This document shows, piece after piece, positions 17,042 to 26,357 of a stretch of DNA of 64,000 nucleotides; position 1 is the stretch's first letter, and every line of letters starts with the position of its first letter. Source of the DNA: 9FT-COMBO-48-23 sp964400675. GTDB taxonomy: Bacteria; Chloroflexota; Dehalococcoidia; GIF9; UBA5629. The notes under the pieces were generated by a model. The model was not told where the DNA came from, searched no databases, and saw nothing but the letters and a program-made list of their open reading frames with translations. A program made the position numbers and the translations under genes. Location: positions 205,740-269,739 of the forward strand of contig CAYNVO010000003.1 of NCBI GenBank assembly GCA_964400675.1, given 5' to 3'.

Positions 17042-17659
17042 CTAAGACCTTACAAATTTAATACCTTTGTTGAACGCTGCCAGATTGGCTTCGGTCTCTT
17101 TAGAGAAAGTCTCGCGCAACACCGATTCCACCGATTTCTTGTCCAGTGGCAAGACACCAGAGCCTACTAGGGCACCAATGAGAATTGCGTTGGCAAACAT
17201 ATGGCTTCCCATTTTCTGTGCTTCTTCTGTGGCATTGATGACCCATGTTTGAGACGATAGCTCTTTCACGGTCTCAATCAGCTTATCTAAATCAGGATAC
17301 TCAGCATGACCACCAGTAACATCAATCGAGTATATGGGCCTAGGATTTATTATAGTGATAACATTGGGGTTGCCATATCGGCCCAGCATTCGCAATGTTT
17401 CCACTGGCTCCATGCCGAGGATAATATCAGCGCAACCATCAGGAATGAACGGGCTATACTGCGTCTCCTTGGAGATTCTCATGTGGCTCATTACAGGACC
17501 TCCACGCTGGGATGCTCCATAGGTCTCCCCAACAGTCACAAAGTAACCATCCCTCACAAAAGTATTTCCAATGATTAAAGATATCATCACATTGCCCTGC
17601 CCTCCGACGCCGGTAATAATCAAGTTAAGCGGGTCTTTCGCCAACTGTTTTTTTGTCAT
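17042..17659 (-). CDS. iorB: Indolepyruvate ferredoxin oxidoreductase beta subunit
   Basis: Catalytic partner of IorA for oxidative decarboxylation of aryl 2-oxoacids with ferredoxin as acceptor. The 205-residue chain has the gamma-like fold marked by ITGVGGQGNVMISLIIGN at the N-terminus and GETYGASQRGGPVMSHMRIS. The ATG at 17659 overlaps the iorA stop (ATGA), and GGAGG precedes it, so it was preferred to an upstream in-frame start 54 bases inside iorA. It is last in the FrhB-like/iorA/iorB unit. Confidence 0.93.
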   Translation of the reverse strand: MTKKQLAKDPLNLIITGVGGQGNVMISLIIGNTFVRDGYFVTVGETYGASQRGGPVMSHMRISKETQYSPFIPDGCADIILGMEPVETLRMLGRYGNPNVITIINPRPIYSIDVTGGHAEYPDLDKLIETVKELSSQTWVINATEEAQKMGSHMFANAILIGALVGSGVLPLDKKSVESVLRETFSKETEANLAAFNKGIKFVRS

Positions 17660-19593
17660 GCTGCCTCCCTTATAATGGCACCCTGTGGACACACGTCTAC
17701 ACACACCCCACACCCACTACAAATAACCTCGTCTATCTTAGATTTGCCAGCTTCCTTATCCCATGTCAGTCCCGGACATAGAAAAACTCTGGTACACAAT
17801 CTGTCACAGCCACAGACTTCTCCAATGCATTTCTCAGTATCTATGTATACCCTATACAGTGGTCTCTCTTTTTTAGCCCTCACCAGCTCGCACTGCCGCC
17901 TCATTACAGCTACTTTGGCGCCACCGCCTTCAGTCATCATATTCAGCAGTGTTGCAGTCGTACCCTTCAAGTCAAAGGGGTCACAGACCTCAACATATGC
18001 ACCCAAAGAGCGACACAGAGCTTCCATGCTTATCACTTTTGTCGGTTCTCCCATAGCTGTTATTCCGGTGCCGGGATGAGGTTGGAAACCAGTCATAGCA
18101 GTGGCACTGTTATCGAGGATGACAAGGATAAAATTAGACTGATTATAAATGCCGTTTATCAGCGCCGGTATAGTAGCATGATAAAAAGTAGAATCGCCAA
18201 CCACAGCGAGCACTGGCTGGTCAAAACCAAACTGCGCCAATTTACCTAACCCGTTAGCCACACCGGCCCCAGCGCCCATGCAATGCATTGTCCTAACCTG
18301 AAAGAAGCCGGCAGGTCCCAATGCCATGGAATAACAGCCGATATCACCAGTAACAACACCACCTCGACCATCTAACTTAATCGCGTTCTTAATCGCCCAG
18401 AATGTAGCACGATGAGGACAACCAGCACAAAAGGTCATGCTTCTTTCAGGAACATTGCCCTTAGCAAAAGCTTCAGCCTTTTTGCCGTACTCAATGTCAC
18501 GAGGTTCGTATGTTAGCCCAAGTATGGTAGATATCGCTTTAATGACCATATCTGGATTCAACTCTCCATAAGCGTTTATATGGCCTGAGCGCTTGCCATA
18601 GAAAATAGGGCGTGGGCTCGACGGTGGCAGATTAGCAACTATCTCCATAATATTACGCTCAAGGAAGGGGTCTATTTCTTCCACGAACAGTATTTTTTCT
18701 GACTTGTTGAGATGCTCTCCGACAAAATTCTCTGGCATTGGCCACAAGGTTCCCAATTTGAGAATTCCTACCCTATCACCCAGTTTCAGTGCATTTACTG
18801 CATCTTGAGAATACAGCCAACAGCTACCAGAAGTTACAATCAGCAAATCAGCTTTATCCGGCCCGACATATCTATTAAATTTCGATGATTCGAACCTCTC
18901 TCGCGCCTTATCTATTTTCATATGCAAAAAGAAATGTCTCAAGGGACTTGGCAATGGCATAAATCTGGTAGGCGTTAAGTTCCTTAAATCGTGTCTTTGG
19001 TCAAAATAAGCCTTCTTTTGCTTCTCAGAGAACTGACCTAGTTTCACATTACCTCGAGCATGTGCAATACGAGTTACACTGCGCAACATGCAGAGCGTGC
19101 CCAATTCTTCAGCGAGTTCAAAAAGCCATCTTGTCATATCTTTGGCCTCTTGAAAGCCACCTGGCTCCAAAAGGGGGATATCCAACCATTTGGCTATTGG
19201 CCGTGTATCCTGTTCATTCGAGCTGGATATGGCCGATGGGTCATCGCAGCTTACCAAAACCAACCCCCCTGTACCTATGCCAGTCATAACCAAGTTCGCC
19301 AAAAAATCAGAGACGACATTTACCCCATTCTGTTTCATTGAAGCAAGGGCTCTAATACCAGCAAAAGAAGCACCAGCGGCAGCTTCCATAGCTACCATCT
19401 CGTTTATCGACCACTCTACATAGATCCCCATTTTTTTCGCCACCTGGGCTAAGCTGCCCAGAATTTCTGATGATGGCGTACCTGGATATGCAGCAGCAAA
19501 TCCTATCCCGGCCTCCAATGCCCCACGTGCAATAGCTTCGTTACCAATCAAGAGCTGGCTGGTGCCAGGTGCGTCTATCTCAATATTCGCCAT
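17656..19593 (-). CDS. iorA: Indolepyruvate ferredoxin oxidoreductase alpha subunit
   Basis: TPP-dependent large subunit, 645 residues. The N-terminal pyrimidine-binding domain has FAAAYPGTPSSEILGSLA. The C-terminal half holds the TPP motif GDIGCYSMALGPAGFF, then VVGDSTFYHATIPALINGIYN. A ferredoxin-like tail carries 4Fe-4S ligands in CIGEVCGCDRLCTRVFLCPG and CSGCGVCVDVCPQGAI. Length and tail fit IorA of archaea and anaerobic bacteria. The ribosome-binding site GAGGAGG is well placed. The substrates are expected to be transamination products of Trp, Phe or Tyr. Confidence 0.95.
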   Translation of the reverse strand: MANIEIDAPGTSQLLIGNEAIARGALEAGIGFAAAYPGTPSSEILGSLAQVAKKMGIYVEWSINEMVAMEAAAGASFAGIRALASMKQNGVNVVSDFLANLVMTGIGTGGLVLVSCDDPSAISSSNEQDTRPIAKWLDIPLLEPGGFQEAKDMTRWLFELAEELGTLCMLRSVTRIAHARGNVKLGQFSEKQKKAYFDQRHDLRNLTPTRFMPLPSPLRHFFLHMKIDKARERFESSKFNRYVGPDKADLLIVTSGSCWLYSQDAVNALKLGDRVGILKLGTLWPMPENFVGEHLNKSEKILFVEEIDPFLERNIMEIVANLPPSSPRPIFYGKRSGHINAYGELNPDMVIKAISTILGLTYEPRDIEYGKKAEAFAKGNVPERSMTFCAGCPHRATFWAIKNAIKLDGRGGVVTGDIGCYSMALGPAGFFQVRTMHCMGAGAGVANGLGKLAQFGFDQPVLAVVGDSTFYHATIPALINGIYNQSNFILVILDNSATAMTGFQPHPGTGITAMGEPTKVISMEALCRSLGAYVEVCDPFDLKGTTATLLNMMTEGGGAKVAVMRRQCELVRAKKERPLYRVYIDTEKCIGEVCGCDRLCTRVFLCPGLTWDKEAGKSKIDEVICSGCGVCVDVCPQGAIIREAA

Positions 19594-19619
19594 ATCGCTA
19601 CCTCCTCGGTTCTACGCTT

Positions 19620-20735
19620 CTAAGCCAGTAGTTTTTCGGTCAATCGCGGTGATAGGCCAACATAAAGCAGATTACTCCTATTACCACTCTTTTTTACGAT
19701 CGCACTCAATGCGCGCTTCTTCTTGAGCAGGGATGCTTCCTTCAAATGTGCCAAGCTTGCCGGAGGCAAAGTATCAATCTGAAGTTTTCCTTTCCTTTTA
19801 GCTATACTCATAAGTTTAGCACCATTATCAGTACGAACTATGACAGTATTCCAGCCTTCAATACCCTCGACAGAGCCAACTGAAATATCAGCAAACTCTG
19901 ATGTCATATCCAAACAATAAGCGCAGGCCGGCATAGTGAACTTTCTGATTTGCTCCAATTCAAAAGAGGTTCTGCCTGATTCAGTAAAAGCATCGAATCT
20001 ATTCGCTGGTGGTGGAGGAATATCAAATTTCTTAGTTTCCGACAAGTCAAGGTTCTCTTTTAAGAATTGATAGAATGTGTCCGGAGACAGAGCCCAAGTG
20101 CAGAACAGTCCGATAATCAATCTAACATTATTTATGTTAACCCTATTTTGGGGTGGATGTGCTTTCATCTTGGATACAGCCAAAACCTGACATGGCATGG
20201 ACACTAATCCCAGCTTGCTGTCATTATCTTTGGGGATTTGATTGTATCTCTCTAACACAGGACAGGCCATGTAGCTAGAGCCGGCACATTGAAGCATCTC
20301 GTCAAAAGTTTGAGCCAAAAAAGAACTCGGAGCTTTGTTATTTGAAGTCTTTGTTAAAATTGCACCATCAATAAACCCCTCTGCCAATGCCAATGCCAAG
20401 AGCGTTGTTACAACACCACCATACTGCGCTTTCTCCTTGATAACTGCATCTGTTGTCCTCGCCATTAATACTTCCTGTGCAGTACCTATTTCATCGTCGC
20501 CATACGGCATTCCGAATACTTTTTGACTAACTTCATTCATATCTGTATAAGTACGAGGGCAATACTCGTAGCACTGCGATTCATCCACTCTTGTACAATT
20601 GTCCAGAAGTGCTATTTTACCTTTATGATAAACCAGATAAGGACAACCACCGGCGCAGGCACCACATAAGGCGCATAACCCAACATCAATAACTTCGTCA
20701 AACAGTTCTTTACAGCCTTTGCCATTCATACTCAT
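19620..20735 (-). CDS. FrhB/FdhB-type Fe-S flavoprotein (coenzyme F420 hydrogenase/dehydrogenase beta family)
   Basis: A 371-residue redox protein. The N-terminus has CALCGACAGGCPY, then Cys residues in LDNCTRVDESQCYEYCPR. The FrhB N-domain region has AQYGGVVTTLLALALAEGFIDGAILT in pieces, and the C-domain has LGLVSMPCQVLAVSKMK and CAYCLDMTSEFADISVGSVEG. Family members pass electrons between ferredoxin and F420 or another flavin acceptor. It lies 26 bases upstream of iorA in the same direction, so it probably takes electrons from the Ior reaction. No F420-biosynthesis gene is visible here, so the acceptor is open. Confidence 0.85.
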   Translation of the reverse strand: MSMNGKGCKELFDEVIDVGLCALCGACAGGCPYLVYHKGKIALLDNCTRVDESQCYEYCPRTYTDMNEVSQKVFGMPYGDDEIGTAQEVLMARTTDAVIKEKAQYGGVVTTLLALALAEGFIDGAILTKTSNNKAPSSFLAQTFDEMLQCAGSSYMACPVLERYNQIPKDNDSKLGLVSMPCQVLAVSKMKAHPPQNRVNINNVRLIIGLFCTWALSPDTFYQFLKENLDLSETKKFDIPPPPANRFDAFTESGRTSFELEQIRKFTMPACAYCLDMTSEFADISVGSVEGIEGWNTVIVRTDNGAKLMSIAKRKGKLQIDTLPPASLAHLKEASLLKKKRALSAIVKKSGNRSNLLYVGLSPRLTEKLLA

Positions 20736-20795
20736 AAGCTCCTCCTTTAGGAGTATATACTAAGCCGCCACACTTAAAATTATTATCAAATACCA

Positions 20796-21054
20796 CTACA
20801 TACTCCACATACTTTGCATTAATAAGAGAACATTCAACTGAAAATGTCTCTACTGCTGCACGTCATCATGACTCCAACACTCTCTTCACATTAGTAAGCA
20901 CTAGTGCAGCGGCTGCCCTTATATCGTCCGTTATCACTAGATCATTTTCGCGGGAAACCATGCCAGACACGAAAATAAATCCACCTGCTTCAACAACATG
21001 GGAATAAGATCCTCATTTTGTTAGCATATCCACATCACGAACTCTCTTTTTCAT
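20796..21054 (-). pseudogene. Broken RidA/YjgF-family gene
   Basis: Minus-strand reading from ATG 21054 gives MKKRVRDVDMLTK, a TGA stop, then in the same frame GSYSHVVEAGGFIFVSGM and DDIRAAAALVLTNVKRVLES before a second TGA. The next piece of the family pattern (HDDVQQ) continues in a shifted frame, and KYVEYV in yet another. This is the order of RidA (enamine/imine deaminase): G-PYSHAV-AGGFIFVSGQ, then ..VL.N...VLE..., then the DDVVK region. At least one in-frame stop and two frameshifts make it nonfunctional as read. It fills most of the 507-base space between the FrhB-like gene and nadB. Confidence 0.7.
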
Positions 21055-21242
21055 AACAGACCCCTTCGATAAATCATCTCCATCAACAAAAGCTTGATCA
21101 TTTTCCAATACGTTACTTCTGGAATTATAGCACAATATTTTAGCCCCTTTATAAAGTATAAAGGATAAAATAACTACCCCCAAAATAACAAGCTACTGAT
21201 TTAAGAAGAAGTGGAGTTATATGTGGAATGTGCAGCCTGAAT

Positions 21243-22790
21243 TTACAAGTGGTCGCTTGCCTTGAAAATGATATGTCTCTGCCAGTCTGATGAAGATTTA
21301 GGAAAGTCGGTACGGAAATGAGCCCCTCGGCTTTCTTGACGAACTAGAGCAGCCTCAGCTATCAGGCGAGCATTCAATACGGTATTATTCAGTTCATAGG
21401 AAGGGCGGTCTGTCGGTTCAGGCAATAAAGCCTGCCAGGTAGCCAGGATAGCCACAGACTCAGACAGACAATCGCCAGAACGAACAATGCCCACCTTATC
21501 CCAGAGAAGAGACTGCAGGTTTGATAAGTTTAGCTGCGAGACAGTCTTTAACTTTTTACGCTTCTCAAGTTGGTAACAGTCAGTTCTGGTAGTTTCCGAT
21601 ATCAGGTTGGACTTGGACACTTCCCGAGTTTTCTCTATAATCCTTTTACTGAAGACCACTACTTCAAGCAGCGAGTTCGAGGCCAATCTATTAGCACCAT
21701 GAACACCGGTGCAAGCAGTTTCACCAGCAGCGAATAGGCCGGCGACATTAGTCTCTCCCCAAGTATTGACTTTAATACCCCCCATCAGATAATGAGCAGC
21801 CGGAGCTACCGGGATAAGACCCCTAGTGATATCTAATCCATGATCAAGACAGAAGCGATAAATATGAGGGAAGCGCGTGGCAATCCTGCGAGCAGGTATA
21901 TGAGTAACATCCAGAAATACTCTATCACTACCAGTTTTCCTCATCTCATAAATAATACTCCTGGCTACTACATCCCTAGGTGCCAGCTCAGCTTCTGGCG
22001 TATAATCGGACATAAAGCGATAGCCATCTACATTACGCAAGATGCCACCTTCGCCGCGTACAGCTTCACTGATAAGAAACGGCGGAACTCCGGGAAGACG
22101 AATAGCAGTCGGGTGAAACTGGAAAAACTCCATATCGGTAACTTCAGCACCTGCCTTAAAAGCCAATGCAATACCATCACCAGTGGCTACCTCAGAGTTA
22201 GTAGTATACTTAAAGAGTCGCCCGGCACCACCGGTAGCTAGAATAACAAAGCGACATTCATACTCTTCAACTAAGCCTGTACGGCAATCGAGAGCTCTTA
22301 CGCCCTTGACCTTTCCATTCTCTATCAGAATTTGAGTGGCTAAGCAATATTCAAGGACGTTTATCGAAGACATGCGCACCCGTCGGCTGAGGGTGACTTC
22401 AATATGCTCACCAGTGGCATCACCACCAGCATGTATAATACGAGGAACGCTATGGGCAGCCTCTCTGGTCAAGGCAATCTCACCATCTAGTGTATCGAAG
22501 GGAACACCAAATTTTATAAGGTCAGCAATACGGTCAGGTGCCTCATTGACCAGAATGCGCACTGCCTCAGTATCACACAAGCCATCACCAGCATTCACTG
22601 TATCTTGGAAATGAAGCTCCGGAGAATCATTTTTCCCTATAGGAGCAGCAATACCCCCTTGAGCGTGCCTGGTGTTGCAGTCTTCAGTGCTGCCCTTAGT
22701 TAATACCAGAACACTGCCTGACTCTTTGGCTAGCAGGGCGGTATAAAGCCCAGCAATACCACTGCCGACTACAACGTAATCATAAATCAC
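21243..22790 (-). CDS. nadB: L-aspartate oxidase
   Basis: FAD enzyme making iminoaspartate for NAD synthesis. The 515-residue chain starts at a GTG with the dinucleotide fold VVVGSGIAGLYTALLA, then TEDCNTRHAQGGIAAP, REAAHSVPRIIHAGGDATG, EFFQFHPTAI and AAHYLMGGIKVNTWGET, and ends with the helical C-domain. The acceptor in anaerobes is likely fumarate, since no oxygen is needed by the family. No nadA or nadC is adjacent. miaB follows 13 bases away. Confidence 0.95.
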   Translation of the reverse strand: MIYDYVVVGSGIAGLYTALLAKESGSVLVLTKGSTEDCNTRHAQGGIAAPIGKNDSPELHFQDTVNAGDGLCDTEAVRILVNEAPDRIADLIKFGVPFDTLDGEIALTREAAHSVPRIIHAGGDATGEHIEVTLSRRVRMSSINVLEYCLATQILIENGKVKGVRALDCRTGLVEEYECRFVILATGGAGRLFKYTTNSEVATGDGIALAFKAGAEVTDMEFFQFHPTAIRLPGVPPFLISEAVRGEGGILRNVDGYRFMSDYTPEAELAPRDVVARSIIYEMRKTGSDRVFLDVTHIPARRIATRFPHIYRFCLDHGLDITRGLIPVAPAAHYLMGGIKVNTWGETNVAGLFAAGETACTGVHGANRLASNSLLEVVVFSKRIIEKTREVSKSNLISETTRTDCYQLEKRKKLKTVSQLNLSNLQSLLWDKVGIVRSGDCLSESVAILATWQALLPEPTDRPSYELNNTVLNARLIAEAALVRQESRGAHFRTDFPKSSSDWQRHIIFKASDHL

Positions 22791-22803
22791 TATTACAACT
22801 CTT

Positions 22804-24093
22804 CTATTTTACTACCAACGCCTGCATTCCTGCCTGCAATGCCCATGGACTGGTTCTAGCTATAGTAACATCTAATAATTGTCCCATGCAATTATTATCA
22901 CTTTCAAAGAAGACTAACTTATTACTCCGTGTACGCCCGTACCATTTAACACCCTTTTTGCCCTCTACTAAAATCTCCACTGTTTTACCCGTAAGCTGGG
23001 AATTGATACCACCCGCTATCTTAGCCTGAAGTGTTTCAACTCTGTTCAGGCGATTCTTCTTAATGTCAGGCGAAATATTGTCTTCAAATTCTCTCGAGGC
23101 GATGGTTCCGGGACGTGAAGAATAGGTAGCAACATGAACGGTATCGAACCTGATTTCCATAAGCATAGCCAACGTACGTTCAAATTGCTCTTCACTTTCA
23201 TCAGGAAAGCCAACAATTACATCAGTGCTCAGGGCTATCTCAGAAATACAATCTCGTATAACACCAACAAGTTGTCGGTACTGTTCTACTGTATACCCTC
23301 TACGCATAGCTTTGAGCACATCATCGTCTCCAGCCTGGAAAGGAAGATTTATATACTCGCAGACCTTATCGAGGGGAGCGATGTCTTGTATAAGCTCTCG
23401 GCTCATGTCTTTGGGGTGATTGGTTAAGAAACGAATCCTAGCTAATTCGCCAATATAATTTAGTTCGGTGAGCAAATTGCCAAGTTTAGGTCGTCCCGGC
23501 AGGTCATGCCCGTAAGAATTGACATTCTGGCCCAGCAAGGTAACCTCCCTTACCCCACGCTTTACTAACTCTGTCACATCGCAAACCACTTCCTCAATTG
23601 GCCGACTTATTTCTCTCCCCCGACGATAAGGCACAATGCAGTATGAACAGAAATTATTGCAACCCTGAATAATGGGGATAAGAGCGCTAACTGCTACTTC
23701 ATTATTTAAAGGTAGGTGCGCTCCATAATTAGGTATGGCAATATCCCGCTTTTCAGCCCAGCTGAGCAATCCGGCATAATCGCCAGACTTGAAAAACAGG
23801 TCAACTTGTGGAAAGCTCTTCTCAAGCCGTTCGATGTTAGAATCAACAAAGCAGCCTGTAACTAGGATTGACAAATCAGGCTTGTTATTCTTGATGCCTT
23901 TGAGATAACCAAGGGTGCCAATAACTTTGCCTTCAGCACTCTGACGAACTACACAGGTGTTAAGTACCACCAGACTAGCATTCTGCAGCATATCTGTAGC
24001 TTGATAGCCGAGTAGCTCGAGATAATCAGCTACCCGTTGCGATTCAGCTTTGTTCATTTGGCAACCTATTGTCCAAATGTAATATTTAGACAT
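22804..24093 (-). CDS. miaB: tRNA-2-methylthio-N6-dimethylallyladenosine synthase
   Basis: Radical SAM methylthiotransferase acting on A37 of tRNAs reading UNN codons, after MiaA has added the prenyl group. The 429 residues comprise the N-terminal MTTase domain with cysteines 11, 47 and 81 for the auxiliary cluster, the radical SAM motif at Cys145-x3-Cys149-x2-Cys152 (GCNNFCSYCIVPYRRGR), TLLGQNVNSYG, and a C-terminal TRAM domain. miaA is also in this window (33576), but far away and on the other strand. It lies directly upstream of nadB. Confidence 0.96.
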   Translation of the reverse strand: MSKYYIWTIGCQMNKAESQRVADYLELLGYQATDMLQNASLVVLNTCVVRQSAEGKVIGTLGYLKGIKNNKPDLSILVTGCFVDSNIERLEKSFPQVDLFFKSGDYAGLLSWAEKRDIAIPNYGAHLPLNNEVAVSALIPIIQGCNNFCSYCIVPYRRGREISRPIEEVVCDVTELVKRGVREVTLLGQNVNSYGHDLPGRPKLGNLLTELNYIGELARIRFLTNHPKDMSRELIQDIAPLDKVCEYINLPFQAGDDDVLKAMRRGYTVEQYRQLVGVIRDCISEIALSTDVIVGFPDESEEQFERTLAMLMEIRFDTVHVATYSSRPGTIASREFEDNISPDIKKNRLNRVETLQAKIAGGINSQLTGKTVEILVEGKKGVKWYGRTRSNKLVFFESDNNCMGQLLDVTIARTSPWALQAGMQALVVK

Positions 24094-24251
24094 ATCTATT
24101 CCTGATTTTTTAGAATCTCCTTAGATGAGAGCTAAACCTGATTCTGCTGCAAGCCACCATCAAAGGATTTTTACCATAGTCACCACATTAGCATACTTTT
24201 AGAGGAGTAACCAGCAAAAAAAGCTGTATCTTTCTCAATGCCTGGCCTAAC

Positions 24252-25463
24252 TCAAATTACACCCTCATCTCTGAATTGATCTATTTCCTTGTCTGAATAG
24301 CCGCCAATCTCTCTTAAAACTGGAACAGTATGCTCTCCTAGTTCAGGGGCAGCAATTTTGGTTTTAACATCAGTCTTACTAAAATGGACAGGATAACCTG
24401 GTATCTTTATCTTTCCCAATCTGGGATGATCAAAATCAATAATATATTCGTTTTCCATTATCTGCGGATCGTCGACAAGTTCACATAATCTGTTAACAGG
24501 AGCCACAGGTAAATCATGTTTGGCAAGGACTTTGAGCCATTCGTCTCTGGGCAGGGTAGCGAAAATCCGGTCAAAAAGAGCAACGAGCTGCTCGGAATTA
24601 ACACGCAGTTTCTCGGCAGAGTCAAACCTTTGATCACTCTCCAATTCAGGATGTCCTACTGCCTGACAAAGTGGTGACCAATATTTGTCAAACATACCCG
24701 CTGTTAAGATAAACCAGCGGCCGTCAGCACATTTGTAATAATTCCTAAGTGGGTGCTCTTTTGACCGTTGATGCCGTGGTGGTTCGAAACCGCCAACAAG
24801 AGTGATTAAAATATTGCAATAGAGCATATAAAGAGCCGTGCTCAGAATAGAAACATGGACTTCCTGCCCAATTCCGAAGCGCTCTCGCATCAACAAAGCA
24901 GTGATTATCTCATGGCTTGCCATAATCGATGTGGCCTGGTCAATAATTCCGAACTGAGAGACAAGCGGCGTCATGTCCGGTTCTCCTACACAAAACATCA
25001 TCCCTGACCTACCCTGACCTTGATAATCAAAAGCACCCACATTGCGATCAGGACCTTTTGGGCCATAGCCTGAAACCCATGCATAAATAATCATCGGGTT
25101 AATTCTGGATAGTGTGGCATAATCCATCTTCAGTTTCTCCACAGCCTGCCTGCGCACACTGGCAAGAAAAACATCCGATTTACTTACCAACCGATAAGCT
25201 ATTTCCCTGCCTCTTTCTTTATTCAAATCTATGGTCACGCTCTTCTTGCTGCGGTTGGCACCTTCATGCCATACACTACGCCCACCTTCAAGTTGCAGAT
25301 GCACTTGTCCCACAAAATCCAGCTTTCGAATCGGGTCACCTGAGCCCGGCTGCTCAATTTTTATTACCTCTGCACCCAGATCACCCAGAATAGCAGCACC
25401 ACCAGGTCCAGCATGAAACATCCCAAGTTCTAAGACCCTGATTCCTTCCAACGGCTGATTCAT
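24252..25463 (-). CDS. Class III (CaiB/BaiF family) CoA-transferase
   Basis: Moves CoA between carboxylic acids. The 403-residue protein has the family start (LEGIRVLELGMFHAGPGG), AEVIKIEQPGSGDP, and the segment NVGAFDYQGQGRSGMM, whose Asp fits the catalytic aspartate. GGAGG precedes ATG 25463. The gene stands alone between miaB and tRNA-Ser, with no acyl-CoA dehydrogenase, racemase or lyase beside it that would reveal the substrate. Confidence 0.9.
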   Translation of the reverse strand: MNQPLEGIRVLELGMFHAGPGGAAILGDLGAEVIKIEQPGSGDPIRKLDFVGQVHLQLEGGRSVWHEGANRSKKSVTIDLNKERGREIAYRLVSKSDVFLASVRRQAVEKLKMDYATLSRINPMIIYAWVSGYGPKGPDRNVGAFDYQGQGRSGMMFCVGEPDMTPLVSQFGIIDQATSIMASHEIITALLMRERFGIGQEVHVSILSTALYMLYCNILITLVGGFEPPRHQRSKEHPLRNYYKCADGRWFILTAGMFDKYWSPLCQAVGHPELESDQRFDSAEKLRVNSEQLVALFDRIFATLPRDEWLKVLAKHDLPVAPVNRLCELVDDPQIMENEYIIDFDHPRLGKIKIPGYPVHFSKTDVKTKIAAPELGEHTVPVLREIGGYSDKEIDQFRDEGVI

Positions 25464-25643
25464 GTACTTACCTCCGAAGTTATTTGGTCAGTTTTGTGGG
25501 TATAGCAAGATATTAATTTACGATTACATGTTTTGTGGATAAAGAAATTCGAGATTATTATTTACAACCTAATTACAACAGGCTAAAAATCAAATGCATG
25601 ATGCGTAAAAACCAATCATTGCGCCGCAATCCCATGTCTGACA

Positions 25644-25735
25644 TGGCGGAGGGAATGGGATTCGAACCCATGACCCCGATTTCTCGGAGCAACCGCTTAG
25701 CAGGCGGCCGCACTAGACCACTATGCGATCCCTCC
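25644..25735 (-). tRNA. tRNA-Ser (GCT)
   Basis: Minus strand. Acceptor GGAGGGA pairs with TCCCTCC, G discriminator, encoded CCA. Anticodon loop CTGCTAA gives GCT. It has the long variable arm of a serine tRNA and the T-arm GGGTTCGAATCCC. Confidence 0.96.
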
Positions 25736-25755
25736 AACATAAAAAGGCTAGATGC

Positions 25756-25785
25756 AATATATCACAGTTTTTTTACTACTTTCAA
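25756..25785 (-). promoter_or_regulatory. Candidate promoter of tRNA-Ser(GCT)
   Basis: Minus strand TTGAAA (25785-25780), 18-base spacer, TATATT (25761-25756), about 20 bases ahead of the tRNA. The distance is longer than at the other tRNA promoters here. Confidence 0.4.
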
Positions 25786-25854
25786 CTCAAAGAAGACCTG
25801 TTGACCTTTATTGAAATAAGCTATTTTGATATGATGCTTCAGTAGGAATAGATT

Positions 25855-26334
25855 ATGACTGAGCCGGAAATAAATATCTCTGTGGAACGTAGTTTAAGCG
25901 TACAGCTAAAGGAAAGCTGGCTTCAAGGAATAGTCCTTAAAACGCTTGAGATTGAAGGTATTGTCTCATCGGCAGAAATAGGGTTGGTCATCACTGATAA
26001 CAAGACAATTCAGAAACTAAATAGAACCTATCGAGGTGATGATAAATCCACCGACGTACTCGCCTTCCGTATGATTCCCAGCATAAATCAAAGAGATGAA
26101 CAACTATTTGTAAATCCTCCCGATGGAGTGAATCATCTTGGCGAAGTGGTAATTTCATATACTCAAGCCGTCAAACAGGCCCAACAACATGGCCATGGCG
26201 TAGAGCAAGAACTAGCATTACTAATTATCCACGGAATACTTCATCTTTTAGGATATGACCACGAACTCCCACACGAGAATCAGCAGATGAGAGCTAAAGA
26301 AAAGGAGATTCTAGAAAGATTGGAACTCGCGTAA
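25855..26334 (+). CDS. ybeY: rRNA maturation endoribonuclease YbeY
   Basis: Zinc-dependent enzyme for 16S rRNA 3' processing and ribosome quality control. The 159 residues include the metal triad His126-x3-His130-x5-His136 in HGILHLLGYDHE, preceded by LGEVVISYTQA and, earlier, the TDVLAFR strand. Length and motif are standard. It is the only intact plus-strand gene between 15.5 and 29.5 kb and is flanked by a tRNA and a pseudogene. Confidence 0.95.
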   Translation: MTEPEINISVERSLSVQLKESWLQGIVLKTLEIEGIVSSAEIGLVITDNKTIQKLNRTYRGDDKSTDVLAFRMIPSINQRDEQLFVNPPDGVNHLGEVVISYTQAVKQAQQHGHGVEQELALLIIHGILHLLGYDHELPHENQQMRAKEKEILERLELA

Positions 26335-26357
26335 ACTCAAAAATGGCATAACCATAA

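Noticed and set aside
21012..21021. In-frame TGA in the RidA-like gene as a selenocysteine codon
   Set aside because: The residue before the conserved Gly is not a redox position in RidA, and frameshifts further on disable the gene anyway.
25535..25804. Plus-strand open frame of 89 codons
   Set aside because: It crosses the tRNA-Ser(GCT) gene in antisense; no ribosome-binding site or family resemblance.
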